64,000 bases of DNA from Gammaproteobacteria bacterium (GCA_025355645.1 JANXZG010000027.1:1-64000), one strand, 5' to 3'. Positions 48,330-57,732 are shown, counted from the stretch's first letter. Numbers and translations: made by a program. Notes: a model not told the origin generated them from the letters alone.

Positions 48330-49949
48330 TTGGCTGTATCCGCAAGTCAGCGGAACAAAGACGTTCTGCAGCTGCTGAGGGACGGCAAATTGCAACAGGC
48401 AGCTGTTGCCTGCAGCGAGCTGACGCAGGCGCATCCTGAATATTCTCCCGGGTGGGCCGCGGCCGCCCGCATCGCCTTGGCATTGAAAAATCCTCCCGTC
48501 GCCCTCGGCCTCGTCGGCCGTGCGCTGGCGCTTGCTCCTGATGACGCGCGCTACCTTGTGCTCAAAGCCGCCGCCCTGCGCGCCGCCGGGATGCACCCCG
48601 AGGCGAATGAGGCCGCAGCCTCGGCGGCGCGGCGATGCGGATCGGACCCGGCTGCCTACGAGGAGCTCGGCAACTTCTATATCGCAACCGGGGCCTTTCA
48701 GGACGCGCTGCGATGCTGCAGCCGTGCGGTGGAGTTGGCGCCGCTGTCCGCGAACCTGCGCTTCAATCGTGCCACGGTGCTACGCATCGTCGGCGATCTG
48801 GAAGAAGCCGAAGCCGAATACGATCGCCTGCTGGCGATCAAACCGGACGAATACGAGGGGTATTTCAACCGTTCGCATCTGCGACGCCAGTCTCCAGGAC
48901 GTAACCATGTCCGGGAATTGGAGCCGCTGGTTGCCGCAGGCATTCCTCACCCACGCGGAGAGGTCTTTATCCGCCACGCGCTTGCCAAGGAACTGGAGGA
49001 TATCGGCCTCTTTGAACGCTCATTTGATCACTTGCGTCGCGGCGCGGATTCGCGGCGCCGCCATATTAATTATGACGTCCAAAGGGATGTGGACACAGTC
49101 GGATGGATCGAAAGTGCATTCGGTGCCAGCCGCCTTCGTGCGCCAGCTTCCGGCCATCCCAGCACCAAGCCGATATTCATCGTCGGCATGCCGCGCACTG
49201 GCACCACCTTACTGGAACGCTGCCTCGCCCGGCACCCAGAGGTGTTGGCCGCCGGCGAATTACCCCACTTTGCTAATGCGCTGACTGCGGCGGCGTTGGC
49301 GCACAAAAACGCGGCGCATCTGTCGCGACAAGATCTCATCGCCGCGAGCGCACAGATCGACATGAAAGCCCTGGGAGAAGACTATCTTGCGCGGACCGGA
49401 CCAATAGCCCCAGAGCGATCGCACTTCATCGACAAGCTGCCGCTCAATTACCTGTATTGCGGACTCATACACCTGGCGTTTCCGGAAGCGCACATCATCC
49501 ACCTGACGCGCCATCCGATGGCAGCCTGCTATGCCGTGTATAAGACGCTATTCAAGGATGCCTATCCTTTCTCGTACGAATACAGCGAACTAGCCCGGTA
49601 TTACGCGGGCTATCGCGAGCTAATGTGGCACTGGCACGCGGCTATGCCTGGGGTGATAGTTGACGTGAGCTACGAAGCGCTTGTCTTGGATCTTGAGTTG
49701 CAGATCCGCCGTGTGCTTGTCTGCTGTGGCCTTGAATGGCATGCCGCCTGCCTTGAGTTTCATAAGAATCCGAATCCGACCACTACCGCCAGCGCGGCCC
49801 AGGTCCGCCAGCCGCTTTATTCCTCGTCGATTCATCTGTGGGAACGATATGCGCGGCAACTAGAACCATTGCGCGAATTATTAGTCGCCCATGGCATTCC
49901 TGAATGGGAGTTACTGTCGCAGCGCGCCCCTAACAAGGACGGGTCTTAG
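48330..49949 (+). CDS. Tetratricopeptide-repeat sulfotransferase family protein
   Basis: The 539-residue protein combines about five TPR units (about 1-200; AVELAPLSANLRFNRATVL) with a C-terminal sulfotransferase domain. The PAPS loop is FIVGMPRTGTTLLERCL (about 286-302), and the second element HIIHLTRHPMAACYA lies about 105 residues later. The start is TTG at 48330, 12 bases after the TBDR stop. It has no signal peptide, so it is likely cytoplasmic. Sequences of this build are common beside TBDRs in some proteobacteria by my recollection. Acceptor unknown. A remnant of a close relative is found at 50852-51035. Confidence 0.85.
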   Translation: MAVSASQRNKDVLQLLRDGKLQQAAVACSELTQAHPEYSPGWAAAARIALALKNPPVALGLVGRALALAPDDARYLVLKAAALRAAGMHPEANEAAASAARRCGSDPAAYEELGNFYIATGAFQDALRCCSRAVELAPLSANLRFNRATVLRIVGDLEEAEAEYDRLLAIKPDEYEGYFNRSHLRRQSPGRNHVRELEPLVAAGIPHPRGEVFIRHALAKELEDIGLFERSFDHLRRGADSRRRHINYDVQRDVDTVGWIESAFGASRLRAPASGHPSTKPIFIVGMPRTGTTLLERCLARHPEVLAAGELPHFANALTAAALAHKNAAHLSRQDLIAASAQIDMKALGEDYLARTGPIAPERSHFIDKLPLNYLYCGLIHLAFPEAHIIHLTRHPMAACYAVYKTLFKDAYPFSYEYSELARYYAGYRELMWHWHAAMPGVIVDVSYEALVLDLELQIRRVLVCCGLEWHAACLEFHKNPNPTTTASAAQVRQPLYSSSIHLWERYARQLEPLRELLVAHGIPEWELLSQRAPNKDGS

Positions 49950-50261
49950 TGCGCCCGCATCCTCGGTGTCAGTGACCCGCCCAGCTTTCGTGTCGCAAGC
50001 CCGGCTTCTACGTTGCCGCGAAGCTCAAACGCGAGCGGCCGGTTGCGTATGGTGATTCGCTAGCCTGATGGGACGAAAGTTGCATCGCCCAAGCAATTCA
50101 AGAGTTTGAAGACACACGGTTGCGGGTGCGAAGTTCCCAAGAAATACATCGGAATGTTCGAAAGTTTCTCTGAAATGTTAGCCCATCGCCAAACTCGACG
50201 TTGACGGCCAGTTTGTAAACCGTCCAGTCGCAGTGGGGAGGGTTTTTGTCTGTCCTTGCGC
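49950..50261. other. Intergenic stretch before the cytochrome remnant
   Basis: About 310 bp with no recognised gene. Minus-strand open frames here continue past the natural end (ESLSP) of the cytochrome remnant and look non-coding. Confidence 0.35.
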
Positions 50262-50790
50262 GCGCGCCTCTGGGGCTCAGTGATTCGAGATATATTGCGA
50301 CAGCGCGCATCCGGTCCCGAGAAAGATCCTTGACCACGTCGTGCATGACCGGCTGGGCGCGCAAAGCGCTGTGAAAAACCAGTGACTGCCTCACCAGATA
50401 CACTGCGTGCTGCCCGGCGAGCCGTGGAGAAGTATCGTTGCCGCGCGCCTGCGGGCCGTGGCAGTTCGCACGCCGGGATACCTTGCGAAGTGACGCCTTC
50501 TTCAAAAATCTGCTTGCCGCGGGTCACGAGCATTTTATCGCCAGTCTTGGCTCGCGACAGTGCCTGCGCAGCATAGTAGTAAGAGAGGGCCTCTATTGCT
50601 GCATCGCTAAGCTGCGATGCCATGCCACACATGTACGTAAGCGCGTCGGGGTCGCCTCTCGCTTAATCGCGAAACGCGTGCAGTTGGGCTTGCAGATATG
50701 GTGCGGTCTGTGCGGCAAGAACTGGAAACGTCGGTGAGATGCTGCGGCCACTGTCGCCACGACAGCTTGCATAGGGGGTTTCGGCCAGCG
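50262..50790 (-). pseudogene. Diheme cytochrome c (c4-like) pseudogene with destroyed heme sites
   Basis: Read on the minus strand from about 50790, the frame gives YASCRGDSGRS, ISPTFPVLAAQTAPYL and AFRD, then an in-frame stop. After the stop the same frame continues ARGDPDALTYMCGMASQLSD. It runs to KQIFEEGV and GIPAC, where a frameshift (about 50458-50475) breaks the second heme motif. The other frame resumes NCHGPQARGNDTSPRLAG, and VVKDLSRDRMRAV ending YLESLSP. An intact c4-like protein would have CxxCH in both domains. Here the first is YASCR and the second is split by an indel. It probably once carried electrons, perhaps from a PQQ dehydrogenase like the one encoded upstream. Confidence 0.72.
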
Positions 50791-50851
50791 GGTGAGTCAC
50801 GCGCTCGATCTGCAAGGAAACGTCGGCGGCGCGCATGGCGCCGCTCGACTG

Positions 50852-51035
50852 AGCGTCACGCTCGACCCGAACAACGCGCAATTTTTATTCAACCGGGCTT
50901 CCGTTCGCCGCTTCGTGAGACAACTCGCAGGTGCGGAACGCAATCTCGATCGGGTAATTGCGCTCCAAACCGCAGATTATGAAGCCTACAAAAGTTGCGA
51001 GGACTTGCCTACCCAAACGACGGAGTGGAATCGAC
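50852..51035 (+). pseudogene. Fragment of a TPR-sulfotransferase gene
   Basis: The plus frame reads SVTLDPNNAQFLFNRASV, then RQLAGAERNLDRVIAL and ADYEAYKS. This aligns with residues about 130-190 of the TPR part of the sulfotransferase encoded at 48330-49949 (RFNRATVLRIVGDLEEAEAEYDR). The start, the remaining TPRs and the whole catalytic domain are missing. It marks a former second copy. Confidence 0.6.
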
Positions 51036-51087
51036 GTTACCCCTTCCTCAGTAGCATAGGGCTTTAGAGTTTTCCGCATTGTAATGT

Positions 51088-51138
51088 GCGACGCTACAAC
51101 CTTTCAGCATGGGGTTGCAGTTCCGGCAGGGATTTTAG
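51088..51138 (+). pseudogene. Last 16 codons of a lost TonB-dependent receptor
   Basis: The frame reads ATLQPFSMGLQFRQGF and a TAG stop. It differs at only two residues from the C-terminus of the intact TBDR ending at 35320 (ATLQPFNMGLQFRQRF). Only the 3' end survives. Confidence 0.65.
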
Positions 51139-51375
51139 GCGCGCGAATATCATGGATACCATCCCACAACGGTTCATGCTTCGCGAAAGGCTAGTTTGGA
51201 TCGGGTACTATTAATTGGCCTGTACATCCGGTCGCCCGGTTCAAATCCGTACGAGCGCGAAAAGTTAGTTCATAACAGCAGTCTACTATCGGCCGTACGC
51301 CGCTATTGCGCCGTTGCGATGAATGACTTGGACGCCAAATTGCCGCTGTCAGCGCATGACTTGGCAAGGCCACCT

Positions 51376-54069
51376 TCAGGGCTGATTTGGCGCGTGCCGC
51401 ATGTACTCATCCATGGCAGGCACAAGAATGCTTCGCTCTGCAAAGTGAGTGTGGGCGTCCGCGAGACCCGCGTCGGCGCTGTCGGATAAACCCTTCGGGA
51501 GGCGGCCGCGCACCCAGGTTTCCAACTCGTTTTGCGGTATGCCACGCCAGTAGACCTGCGGAATACCCTGGGCATAGACAGTGTCGGCGATGCTGACGTA
51601 GGGCGCCATGAGCAATTCTGTTTGCGACGTGAGTGCATCCCAGGACAAGCGCGGATGACGGATTGCCAGCTGCCCCAGCAGGAGGATCCGCAGATCGCTG
51701 ACCTGCGGGGGAATTTCGGATGACAGGGCGATCTGCAGTGCCTGCTTCGCCAGCGCTGGGTCCCTGACATTCATGAGCGCCATGTAGAAGCGACGAATCT
51801 CGGTATTGTCGGATGCGGATTTTGCCAATGCATGCATCCGATCGAACGTCGCCGCATCTGCGTGCTGCGCTACGATCGACAATATAAATGCCTGATCGTC
51901 GGAAGATATGGTGGAGCGTGCCGTCATGAAGGCCTCAAACCGCTTTTGCGCCTCGTGGATGACTGCGCTGTCGTCCCACTCGCCTAGACTTCCGAGCAAC
52001 ACTCGTCGCAATTGCTGGACATCAGCTGGCTCGCCGGGCTTCGGCGTCCACCCAAGGCTGTCCACAGCAGGCCTAACCAGCGATCGGGCAACAGACTCGA
52101 AGCGTGGGTAGCTTGGCAGGCTGTATTCGTCATAGGCGATGCGTTCCAGCGCTCCGTCGATCTGGGTCCACGCCGTGGCATCGAGGTCCGAACCCATGGC
52201 GGATGCCAACGCCAGGTAGTCAGAAAGTGGCCCGGATCCTACCAGTGTCAGCGCCCAGCCATCATCGAGAAGCGCAATACGATCAGCGTCCGGCATGTGC
52301 GAAAACGCCGCCAAGTTGTTTCGAAGTGTCTCGGCATCGTACTTAACGCGATAGTAGCCAATGTCATCCGCGTTCAGGCTCAACGGCTTATCACAACGGC
52401 CAGCAGGCATCGTCTGGCCGTCATCGCTGAGCATCTCGTAATGCGGCGCAATGGCAAAATCCGTGCGGATCCGGAGTGGAATTTTCCAGCGAGGATGCGC
52501 TGAATCAGTGCCGTTCTTCAAAAATCTCTGTTGCGACAGGCGGATAGTCCGTGCGCCGGTTGCATCGCAGGACGTGACCGCGGTCACTAGAGGGAATCCG
52601 GCCTGCTCAGTCCATCCGGAAACGATGCCGGAAACATCCGCGCCACTTGCAGCATCGAGCGCGTTCCACAGGTCCGCGCTGGTCGCGTTGGAGTACGCGC
52701 GCGCCTTCATGTATTTTTGAATCCCCTTGCGAAAATTGTCCGGGCCGATGCTCTCTTCGATCATGCGCAGGACCGTTTGGCCCTTGGCGTAGGTGATTTG
52801 GGGATCTGCAACGTCAAGCGCCTTCACTTCATCTTCCACGCGCACATAAATCGGGTGCGAAGAGCCATTCGCGTCCGCTCCCATCGCCAATTCCTTGGCG
52901 ACGTCCTGGCCTTCCCACCAGTGCCAGGTCGGGTTGCGCAGGTCGGTTTCCTTGGCCGCCATCCAGGAGGCAAAGCTTTCGTTAAGCCAGATGTTGTCCC
53001 ACCATGCCATGGTCACGAGGTCGCCGTTCCATTGATGCGCCATTTCATGCGCCTGGGTGCTGAATACCTGTTGATGATCGTTAAGGTCGCCCGAAGGACC
53101 CACGAGCAGCAGCTGATCGATATAGGTGATTGCCCCCCAACTTTCCATGGCGCCGGTGAATCCGCCCGGAATCGCAATCGAATCGAGCTTGGCGAGAGGG
53201 TAGCGGTAACCGAAGTAGTCGTTGTAGTCGCTGAGGATCACTTGGGCATTGGCGAGCGCCTCCCTGCCATTCGCTTCCTCACCACGCACTGTCCAGACCG
53301 TGAATTGAGTCTTGTCATGAACCGCAGAGACCTTGCTCAGGTCACCCACCGTGAGTTCCACGAGGTAGGTGGGCATGGAGGGCGAGCGCTGAAAAGTCGT
53401 CGTGGCGAGTGAGCCATGAACGATGCGCTTCTGGGCGGGCATGTTGGACACCGCAGTCAGGCTCGCCGGGGCGGTAATCGAAAGACCGAACGTGGCGCGA
53501 AAGGCGGGCTCATCCCAGCACGGGAACATCCGCCGCGCATCCACCGCCTCCAGTTGGGTCGACAGCAGCCGGCCCTTGGCACCGTCACGACTCTCGTAAT
53601 CCTGCGCGAACAGGCCTCGCGGCGTGGTCTCGATGACGCCAGAGTAGGCGAAGCTGAGAACGTGCGTTCCGGCAGGAAGTGACTTGCTCAGGGTGATGGT
53701 CGTAAGTTGTTGATCGTTATCGGAGGCGATTGACTGAACCGGCTGGCCGTCGATACGAACATTGGTCAGGACTTCATTTAGCGAGTCCAGCACGATGGAC
53801 GATGAGGCGACCCGGAAGTTCAGCCGTACCGATTCGACGCCGCTTAGCGTTAATTTGTCGAGATCCGTGGTCAGCGAAACGGTGTAATCGAGCGGTATGA
53901 TGGATTTCGGCAGTCGCCCCATCGTCGCATCAAAGGAATAAGTTGATTCAGCGAGCGCCGGGTAGGTGCAGCACAGAGATGCGACCATCAGCCAGCACCA
54001 TCGACGGCTCACCCGTGCCACCGCGACGTCTGGATTGGGAGTCGCTTTATTCATCCAGGATGTTTGCAT
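51376..54069 (-). CDS. Exported M1-family zinc aminopeptidase
   Basis: The 897-residue peptidase has an N-terminal export signal (hydrophobic stretch about 26-40, ending PALAES). The N-terminal beta domain, the exopeptidase motif GAMES (in GGFTGAMESWG) and the zinc site HEMAHQW with the distal Glu in WLNESFASW (His341, His345, Glu364) identify the M1 family. An ERAP1-like helical C-terminal domain follows from about 530. It removes N-terminal residues from peptides in the periplasm or outside. An AT-rich TACTATATAAAG lies just upstream of the start and may be promoter. It adds to the peptide-scavenging set around the TBDRs. Confidence 0.92.
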   Translation of the reverse strand: MQTSWMNKATPNPDVAVARVSRRWCWLMVASLCCTYPALAESTYSFDATMGRLPKSIIPLDYTVSLTTDLDKLTLSGVESVRLNFRVASSSIVLDSLNEVLTNVRIDGQPVQSIASDNDQQLTTITLSKSLPAGTHVLSFAYSGVIETTPRGLFAQDYESRDGAKGRLLSTQLEAVDARRMFPCWDEPAFRATFGLSITAPASLTAVSNMPAQKRIVHGSLATTTFQRSPSMPTYLVELTVGDLSKVSAVHDKTQFTVWTVRGEEANGREALANAQVILSDYNDYFGYRYPLAKLDSIAIPGGFTGAMESWGAITYIDQLLLVGPSGDLNDHQQVFSTQAHEMAHQWNGDLVTMAWWDNIWLNESFASWMAAKETDLRNPTWHWWEGQDVAKELAMGADANGSSHPIYVRVEDEVKALDVADPQITYAKGQTVLRMIEESIGPDNFRKGIQKYMKARAYSNATSADLWNALDAASGADVSGIVSGWTEQAGFPLVTAVTSCDATGARTIRLSQQRFLKNGTDSAHPRWKIPLRIRTDFAIAPHYEMLSDDGQTMPAGRCDKPLSLNADDIGYYRVKYDAETLRNNLAAFSHMPDADRIALLDDGWALTLVGSGPLSDYLALASAMGSDLDATAWTQIDGALERIAYDEYSLPSYPRFESVARSLVRPAVDSLGWTPKPGEPADVQQLRRVLLGSLGEWDDSAVIHEAQKRFEAFMTARSTISSDDQAFILSIVAQHADAATFDRMHALAKSASDNTEIRRFYMALMNVRDPALAKQALQIALSSEIPPQVSDLRILLLGQLAIRHPRLSWDALTSQTELLMAPYVSIADTVYAQGIPQVYWRGIPQNELETWVRGRLPKGLSDSADAGLADAHTHFAERSILVPAMDEYMRHAPNQP

Positions 54070-54370
54070 TTTCTTCTTTATATAGTAGGTGAGATTGAAG
54101 GGATTAGTCTATGAACCGCAATTGGCCGCTCAAAGGCCGCTTACTGCAGGCGGATGTGGATTCACTGCATCAGCGCACGGTAGCAACGCCGTGCTGCTGA
54201 AGGAGGCGAGCTGCAGGTGATAAGCTCGTATAGGATTATTCACCATTTAATATCAACAAGTTATGAATCGCCGGCCCGCCCTCTCGCAGCAATGATCAAG
54301 TTGAGAAGCGCAGCATTTGTTCTGCGCATGTATTGCGGCAGCATATACCGGATTACTAAGGGGGCGGGGC
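54070..54370. other. 301-bp divergent spacer
   Basis: The spacer separates the M1 peptidase start from the YdcZ-type gene. No gene is recognised. An AT-rich stretch (ATTATTCACCATTTAATATC, about 54233-54252) could hold a promoter. Confidence 0.35.
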
Positions 54371-54842
54371 ATGTCATCAATAACTTATGCACTCTGGGCG
54401 TTTTGCGCGGGTGCACTGATACCGCTGATGGCTATTCTGAATGCGGGACTTGCGCGAGGCGCGGGGGGGCGCGGTTCAGGCAACCCTTTTGCTGTTTGGA
54501 ACTGGTTTCATCGCGACCTTGCTATTCGCGGTGGTAACCGCGACACCGCTACCCGGGCTTCACGCGCTGGCTCGGGTCGCGCCATCACATTATGCGGGCG
54601 GTCTGATAGTCGGTTTTTACATTCTGTCCATCACATTTCTTGCGCCGCGCTTTGGTGTCGGAAATGCGATTTTATTCGCCGTCACAGCGCAGCTGCTCAC
54701 ATCCGCCGCTATAGATCATTTTGCACTGGCAGGGGCTATCGCGCGCCCGCGGACGACAGTAAGAGTGATAGGGCTCCTGGTTGTCATTGTCGGTGTGGTG
54801 ATTACGCAGGCCAGCGATCGCATCTTACCAGTTGCACGCTGA
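54371..54842 (+). pseudogene. YdcZ-type (DUF606) DMT transporter, frameshifted in a G run
   Basis: The gene begins MSSITYALWAFCAGALIPLM after AAGGGGGCGGGG. It leaves frame at a run of seven G (54463-54469). With one G removed the text continues GGAVQATLLLFGTGFIATLL and ends in the other frame at 54842. The corrected protein has 156 residues with about five hydrophobic segments, the usual size of a YdcZ half-transporter. The function of the family is poorly known (small drug/metabolite exporters). As written, only a truncated product would form. A homopolymer sequencing error is equally plausible. Confidence 0.75.
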
Positions 54843-55218
54843 TGAGCGCCGACACAGCAACCTGGGTCGAGTCCCTCGCGGCATGCAGACAATTCGCCGA
54901 CAAGCCGAGCGAAAAGCGTGTTTATTGCGAGCTGTACTGGCCCAACGGGTGTAGCGATCGACGACGGCGAGAAATTTTAAGGCGATAGCACGATGCTCCG
55001 ATGCTCAACCGGGGCCACAGCGCCGGCAGGCAGGCAGGTGCCGACGGGGTCGCGCATAACGCGGCGATGTGCACGTATATCTGTAACGACCCGGAAAACG
55101 CGCCAGGCGGTTGCTTGCTTTATTATTCTTGACCCCTGCACATGCACGTGTGAGGATCTATTTTATAGGGCGCGCTTGTTCCGCCGACTAACATAAACTC
55201 AAGATAAAGGGGATATTC
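54843..55218 (+). other. Intergenic region with a doubtful 48-codon frame
   Basis: An ATG at 54842 overlaps the stop of the transporter and opens a 48-codon frame (MSADTATWVESLAACRQFAD). A second frame carries text such as NAAMCTYICNDPENAP before a stop at about 55132. These may be pieces of one decayed gene, but I recognise no family. The 3' end carries AAAGGGG, the ribosome site of the next gene. Confidence 0.3.
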
Positions 55219-56265
55219 GTGGCATTAGGGAAGTGGAATTCGCATTCGCGTTATGTAATACGAATCGCAGCCGCAAGCCTCATTAGCGCATGCTGGTTGC
55301 AGAGTGCATCTGCCGCGGAGGCAGACGCAGCGGCCGACCCGGATGCTGCAGCGCGTAGCAACTGGCGCTCGACCATAGAGGAAAGTATTCCCGCGGCGGT
55401 GGGATGTTCTCAGGCATCGTATCCCGAAATCGTTTGGAAGAGCGTGGAGTGCAAGGAAGCGCATCCGCGGTTTCATCCGGTCTTCAGCAAGCCTGCGACC
55501 GGTGGGGAGGAAGTGACGGGCAACGGTCACGACTACGTCGCTAAGGCGGTGGGACTGATCAGCAAGACACTTGGAACTTTCCCAAGCGTCACGGGCGTGA
55601 CGCGAGAAAAAAGTGTTGGTGTAGCCGCGTTTGGCGGCGGCGGCATCCTCGGGCCGAATGAATACACGCTACAGGTAAATACGAACTTCACGGGCACCAC
55701 CTCGGCGTGTGCCGGCCATTCCGGTTGTACCGTCTGGCAACAATTCATTTATGCGCCGGATTACAACACCAAGGGCGAGGCCGCTGTATTCATGCAATAT
55801 TGGCTGATTGGCTGGGGCACCTCGGCATGTCCGAGCACCTGGGGCAGCGATGGCGGCGCCGACTGCTACCAGAACAGTGCTTACGTCGCGGCACCCGATT
55901 TGAAGATCACCACGCTTGGCAACCAGACGATTTCGGGCGCTGCGGTTGCGGGCGGAAATGATACGGTCGTGTTCAATAATGGATCCACCGCCTACTCAGT
56001 TACCGGCAGCGACAGCGTGGTTGATATCTCGGCCGTTTGGCAGGAATCCGAATTCAACGTCGTCGGTAATGCCGGTGGTTCACGAGCCGTCTTCAATAAG
56101 GGTTCCTCGGTCACCGTGAATGTGGCACTGACGGATGGTTCCACTTCGGCGCCAGCTTGCGTTAAGGATGCCGGCTCAACGGGAGAGACCAATAACTTAA
56201 ATTTAGGCCCATGCAGCAAAGCGGGCGGAACATCACCCTCGATTAAGTTCACCGAATCTTTCTGA
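55219..56265 (+). CDS. Secreted or lipid-anchored Cys-rich protein of unknown function
   Basis: The 348-residue protein starts at GTG with AAAGGGG eight bases upstream. The N-terminus is exported: LISACWLQSASA offers both a lipobox-like LISAC and a signal peptidase I site (ASA-AEA). The mature part has eight Cys, an early YVAKAVGLI segment, a beta-rich middle (YTLQVNTNF, WQQFIYAP, FMQYWLIGWG) and a Gly/Thr-rich end (GSTGETNNLNLGPC). The pattern suggests a disulfide-bonded jelly-roll or lectin-like fold. No catalytic motif is seen and I cannot name a family. It is monocistronic and followed by a strong hairpin. Confidence 0.7.
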   Translation: MALGKWNSHSRYVIRIAAASLISACWLQSASAAEADAAADPDAAARSNWRSTIEESIPAAVGCSQASYPEIVWKSVECKEAHPRFHPVFSKPATGGEEVTGNGHDYVAKAVGLISKTLGTFPSVTGVTREKSVGVAAFGGGGILGPNEYTLQVNTNFTGTTSACAGHSGCTVWQQFIYAPDYNTKGEAAVFMQYWLIGWGTSACPSTWGSDGGADCYQNSAYVAAPDLKITTLGNQTISGAAVAGGNDTVVFNNGSTAYSVTGSDSVVDISAVWQESEFNVVGNAGGSRAVFNKGSSVTVNVALTDGSTSAPACVKDAGSTGETNNLNLGPCSKAGGTSPSIKFTESF

Positions 56266-56307
56266 TAGTCTGGCAGTGATTTTTCATGGCCAGTTAATTG
56301 GATCCCA

Positions 56308-56338
56308 CAGCTAAGGGGCAAGCCCCTCAGCTGCTTTT
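56308..56338 (+). terminator. Rho-independent terminator after the secreted protein gene
   Basis: A stem of CAGCT-A-AGGGG pairs with CCCCT-C-AGCTG around a CAAG loop (one internal mismatch), followed by CTTTTG. It sits 43 bp after the stop codon and between convergent genes. Confidence 0.7.
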
Positions 56339-56493
56339 GCGGTGCGCGGGCCCAATTCCAGCGATCGTGATTGCAGCAACAGGGTTGTCCGGTCGGTCTA
56401 TATCGGTCGGGCCTGCCGTTATCTATAGATTCGACGCTTACAATCACCGCCAGTTGGGCAGCAGCGCATCGCTCCCGGGTAGGGATGCGAAAG

Positions 56494-57453
56494 CTAACGA
56501 AAACTCGGAAGGTTCGCCATTTCTTCGAGCGGCACGCCCTCGACGGGCAATCCGGCACTTCTCCAGGCACGCAGCCCGCCCTTGATTACCGAGACGCGGA
56601 CTCCCCTGTTCTGCAGTTCGCGCGCAACACGCACGCTGGTAGCTTCGCGAGCGCAGGTACAGTAAACATAGACCATCGGTCCGTCGGGCGATTCTTCGTT
56701 GAATCGGGTCAGCGTGTTGGGATCCAATCTTATGGAACCCGTAATGCGTGTTGCCTTGGCATCCAGGTAGCCATGGCTGCGCACGTCATATATGCGTGCT
56801 CCAAGCTTGATGAGTTGGGCCGCTTCGGAAGGATCCGCGAAAGGGACGGTGCGTAACGCGCGCACCTTGACCCATTGCCAGGTTACATACCCCACATATG
56901 CAGCAATCAGCGCAACCACCACCCAGCCCGCCGCACGAGCGAACGATTGATAGCCTCGGGTGATTGTTCCGAGCGCGCCGCTGAAAAGAAAACCCATTCC
57001 AAAGAATGTAAAGATATAAAGACCAGCCCCAGCAAGGTCCAGCCCAAAGAACTGCAGCGGACGCATGTTCATCGAGCCAGCCAATGGTGGCGCCATCGTG
57101 TTGATCCCAGGAATGAATTTCGACACAACGAGCAACATCCGCCCGCGACGCAGGAAGGAGTCCGCCGAACTCAGGATGCAGGCCTCTGGGTTCAGTGAAA
57201 TTCGGCAAAGCAAGCCGAGAAAGAACCAGCCTGTATAGCGACCCATCAAGAACATCAGGGTGTCCCCCGAAACTGTCGCTATAAGGGCACCGCCCAGGAC
57301 ATACGAACTGTGCAAGGAGCCACGCGCACTGGCGGCTCCGGCGATGAGCAATGCAAGGGCTGCGGGCAGCGGGAATCCGATCGCTTCCAGAAATACCACG
57401 GCGAACAGGATCGAGTAGCCGTGCGACGCGAGTCCGGAAATCCAGGCATCCAT
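56494..57453 (-). CDS. DedA-family membrane protein fused to a rhodanese domain
   Basis: The 319-residue fusion has an N-terminal DedA/SNARE-associated (VTT) domain of about 205 residues. Visible are VFLEAIGFPLPAAL, GDTLMFLMGRYTGW and SKFIPGINTMAPPLAGS, with four or five membrane segments. A cytoplasmic C-terminal rhodanese domain follows (IYDVRSHGYLDAKATRITGS; active-site Cys in VYCTCAREAT). DedA proteins act in undecaprenyl-phosphate or lipid flipping and proton-dependent homeostasis; rhodaneses carry persulfide sulfur. The fusion recurs in several proteobacteria by my recollection. It is convergent with the secreted protein gene. Confidence 0.87.
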   Translation of the reverse strand: MDAWISGLASHGYSILFAVVFLEAIGFPLPAALALLIAGAASARGSLHSSYVLGGALIATVSGDTLMFLMGRYTGWFFLGLLCRISLNPEACILSSADSFLRRGRMLLVVSKFIPGINTMAPPLAGSMNMRPLQFFGLDLAGAGLYIFTFFGMGFLFSGALGTITRGYQSFARAAGWVVVALIAAYVGYVTWQWVKVRALRTVPFADPSEAAQLIKLGARIYDVRSHGYLDAKATRITGSIRLDPNTLTRFNEESPDGPMVYVYCTCAREATSVRVARELQNRGVRVSVIKGGLRAWRSAGLPVEGVPLEEMANLPSFR

Positions 57454-57732
57454 TTCGCGACCAATTATGCCCTATATGTGTAAACCACGGGCGCTCGAGC
57501 GGCCTATTTTCATCGTGCGCCCCTTCCGCACCCGACAGCCGCCGCTGAACCTTTTAAGGAACCCCTCCAGCCGTGCAGCGACGACTCCCGAATGCCACGA
57601 CGTGGCGAGCGAAACGCGCGCCAACCGTCGGTTGGCCGCCTCTCCCGCGCGCACTGTTATGCTTGCTTCTTTCGCAGACCTGCTTCCCTTTAGAACATAC
57701 AATTACCCTTGTAGAACCACCGAGGAACGAAC

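Noticed and set aside
51225..51260. GGTTCAAATCC resembles the T-loop of a tRNA.
   Set aside because: The flanking bases give only about three pairs for the T stem, and no acceptor, D or anticodon arms can be formed upstream.
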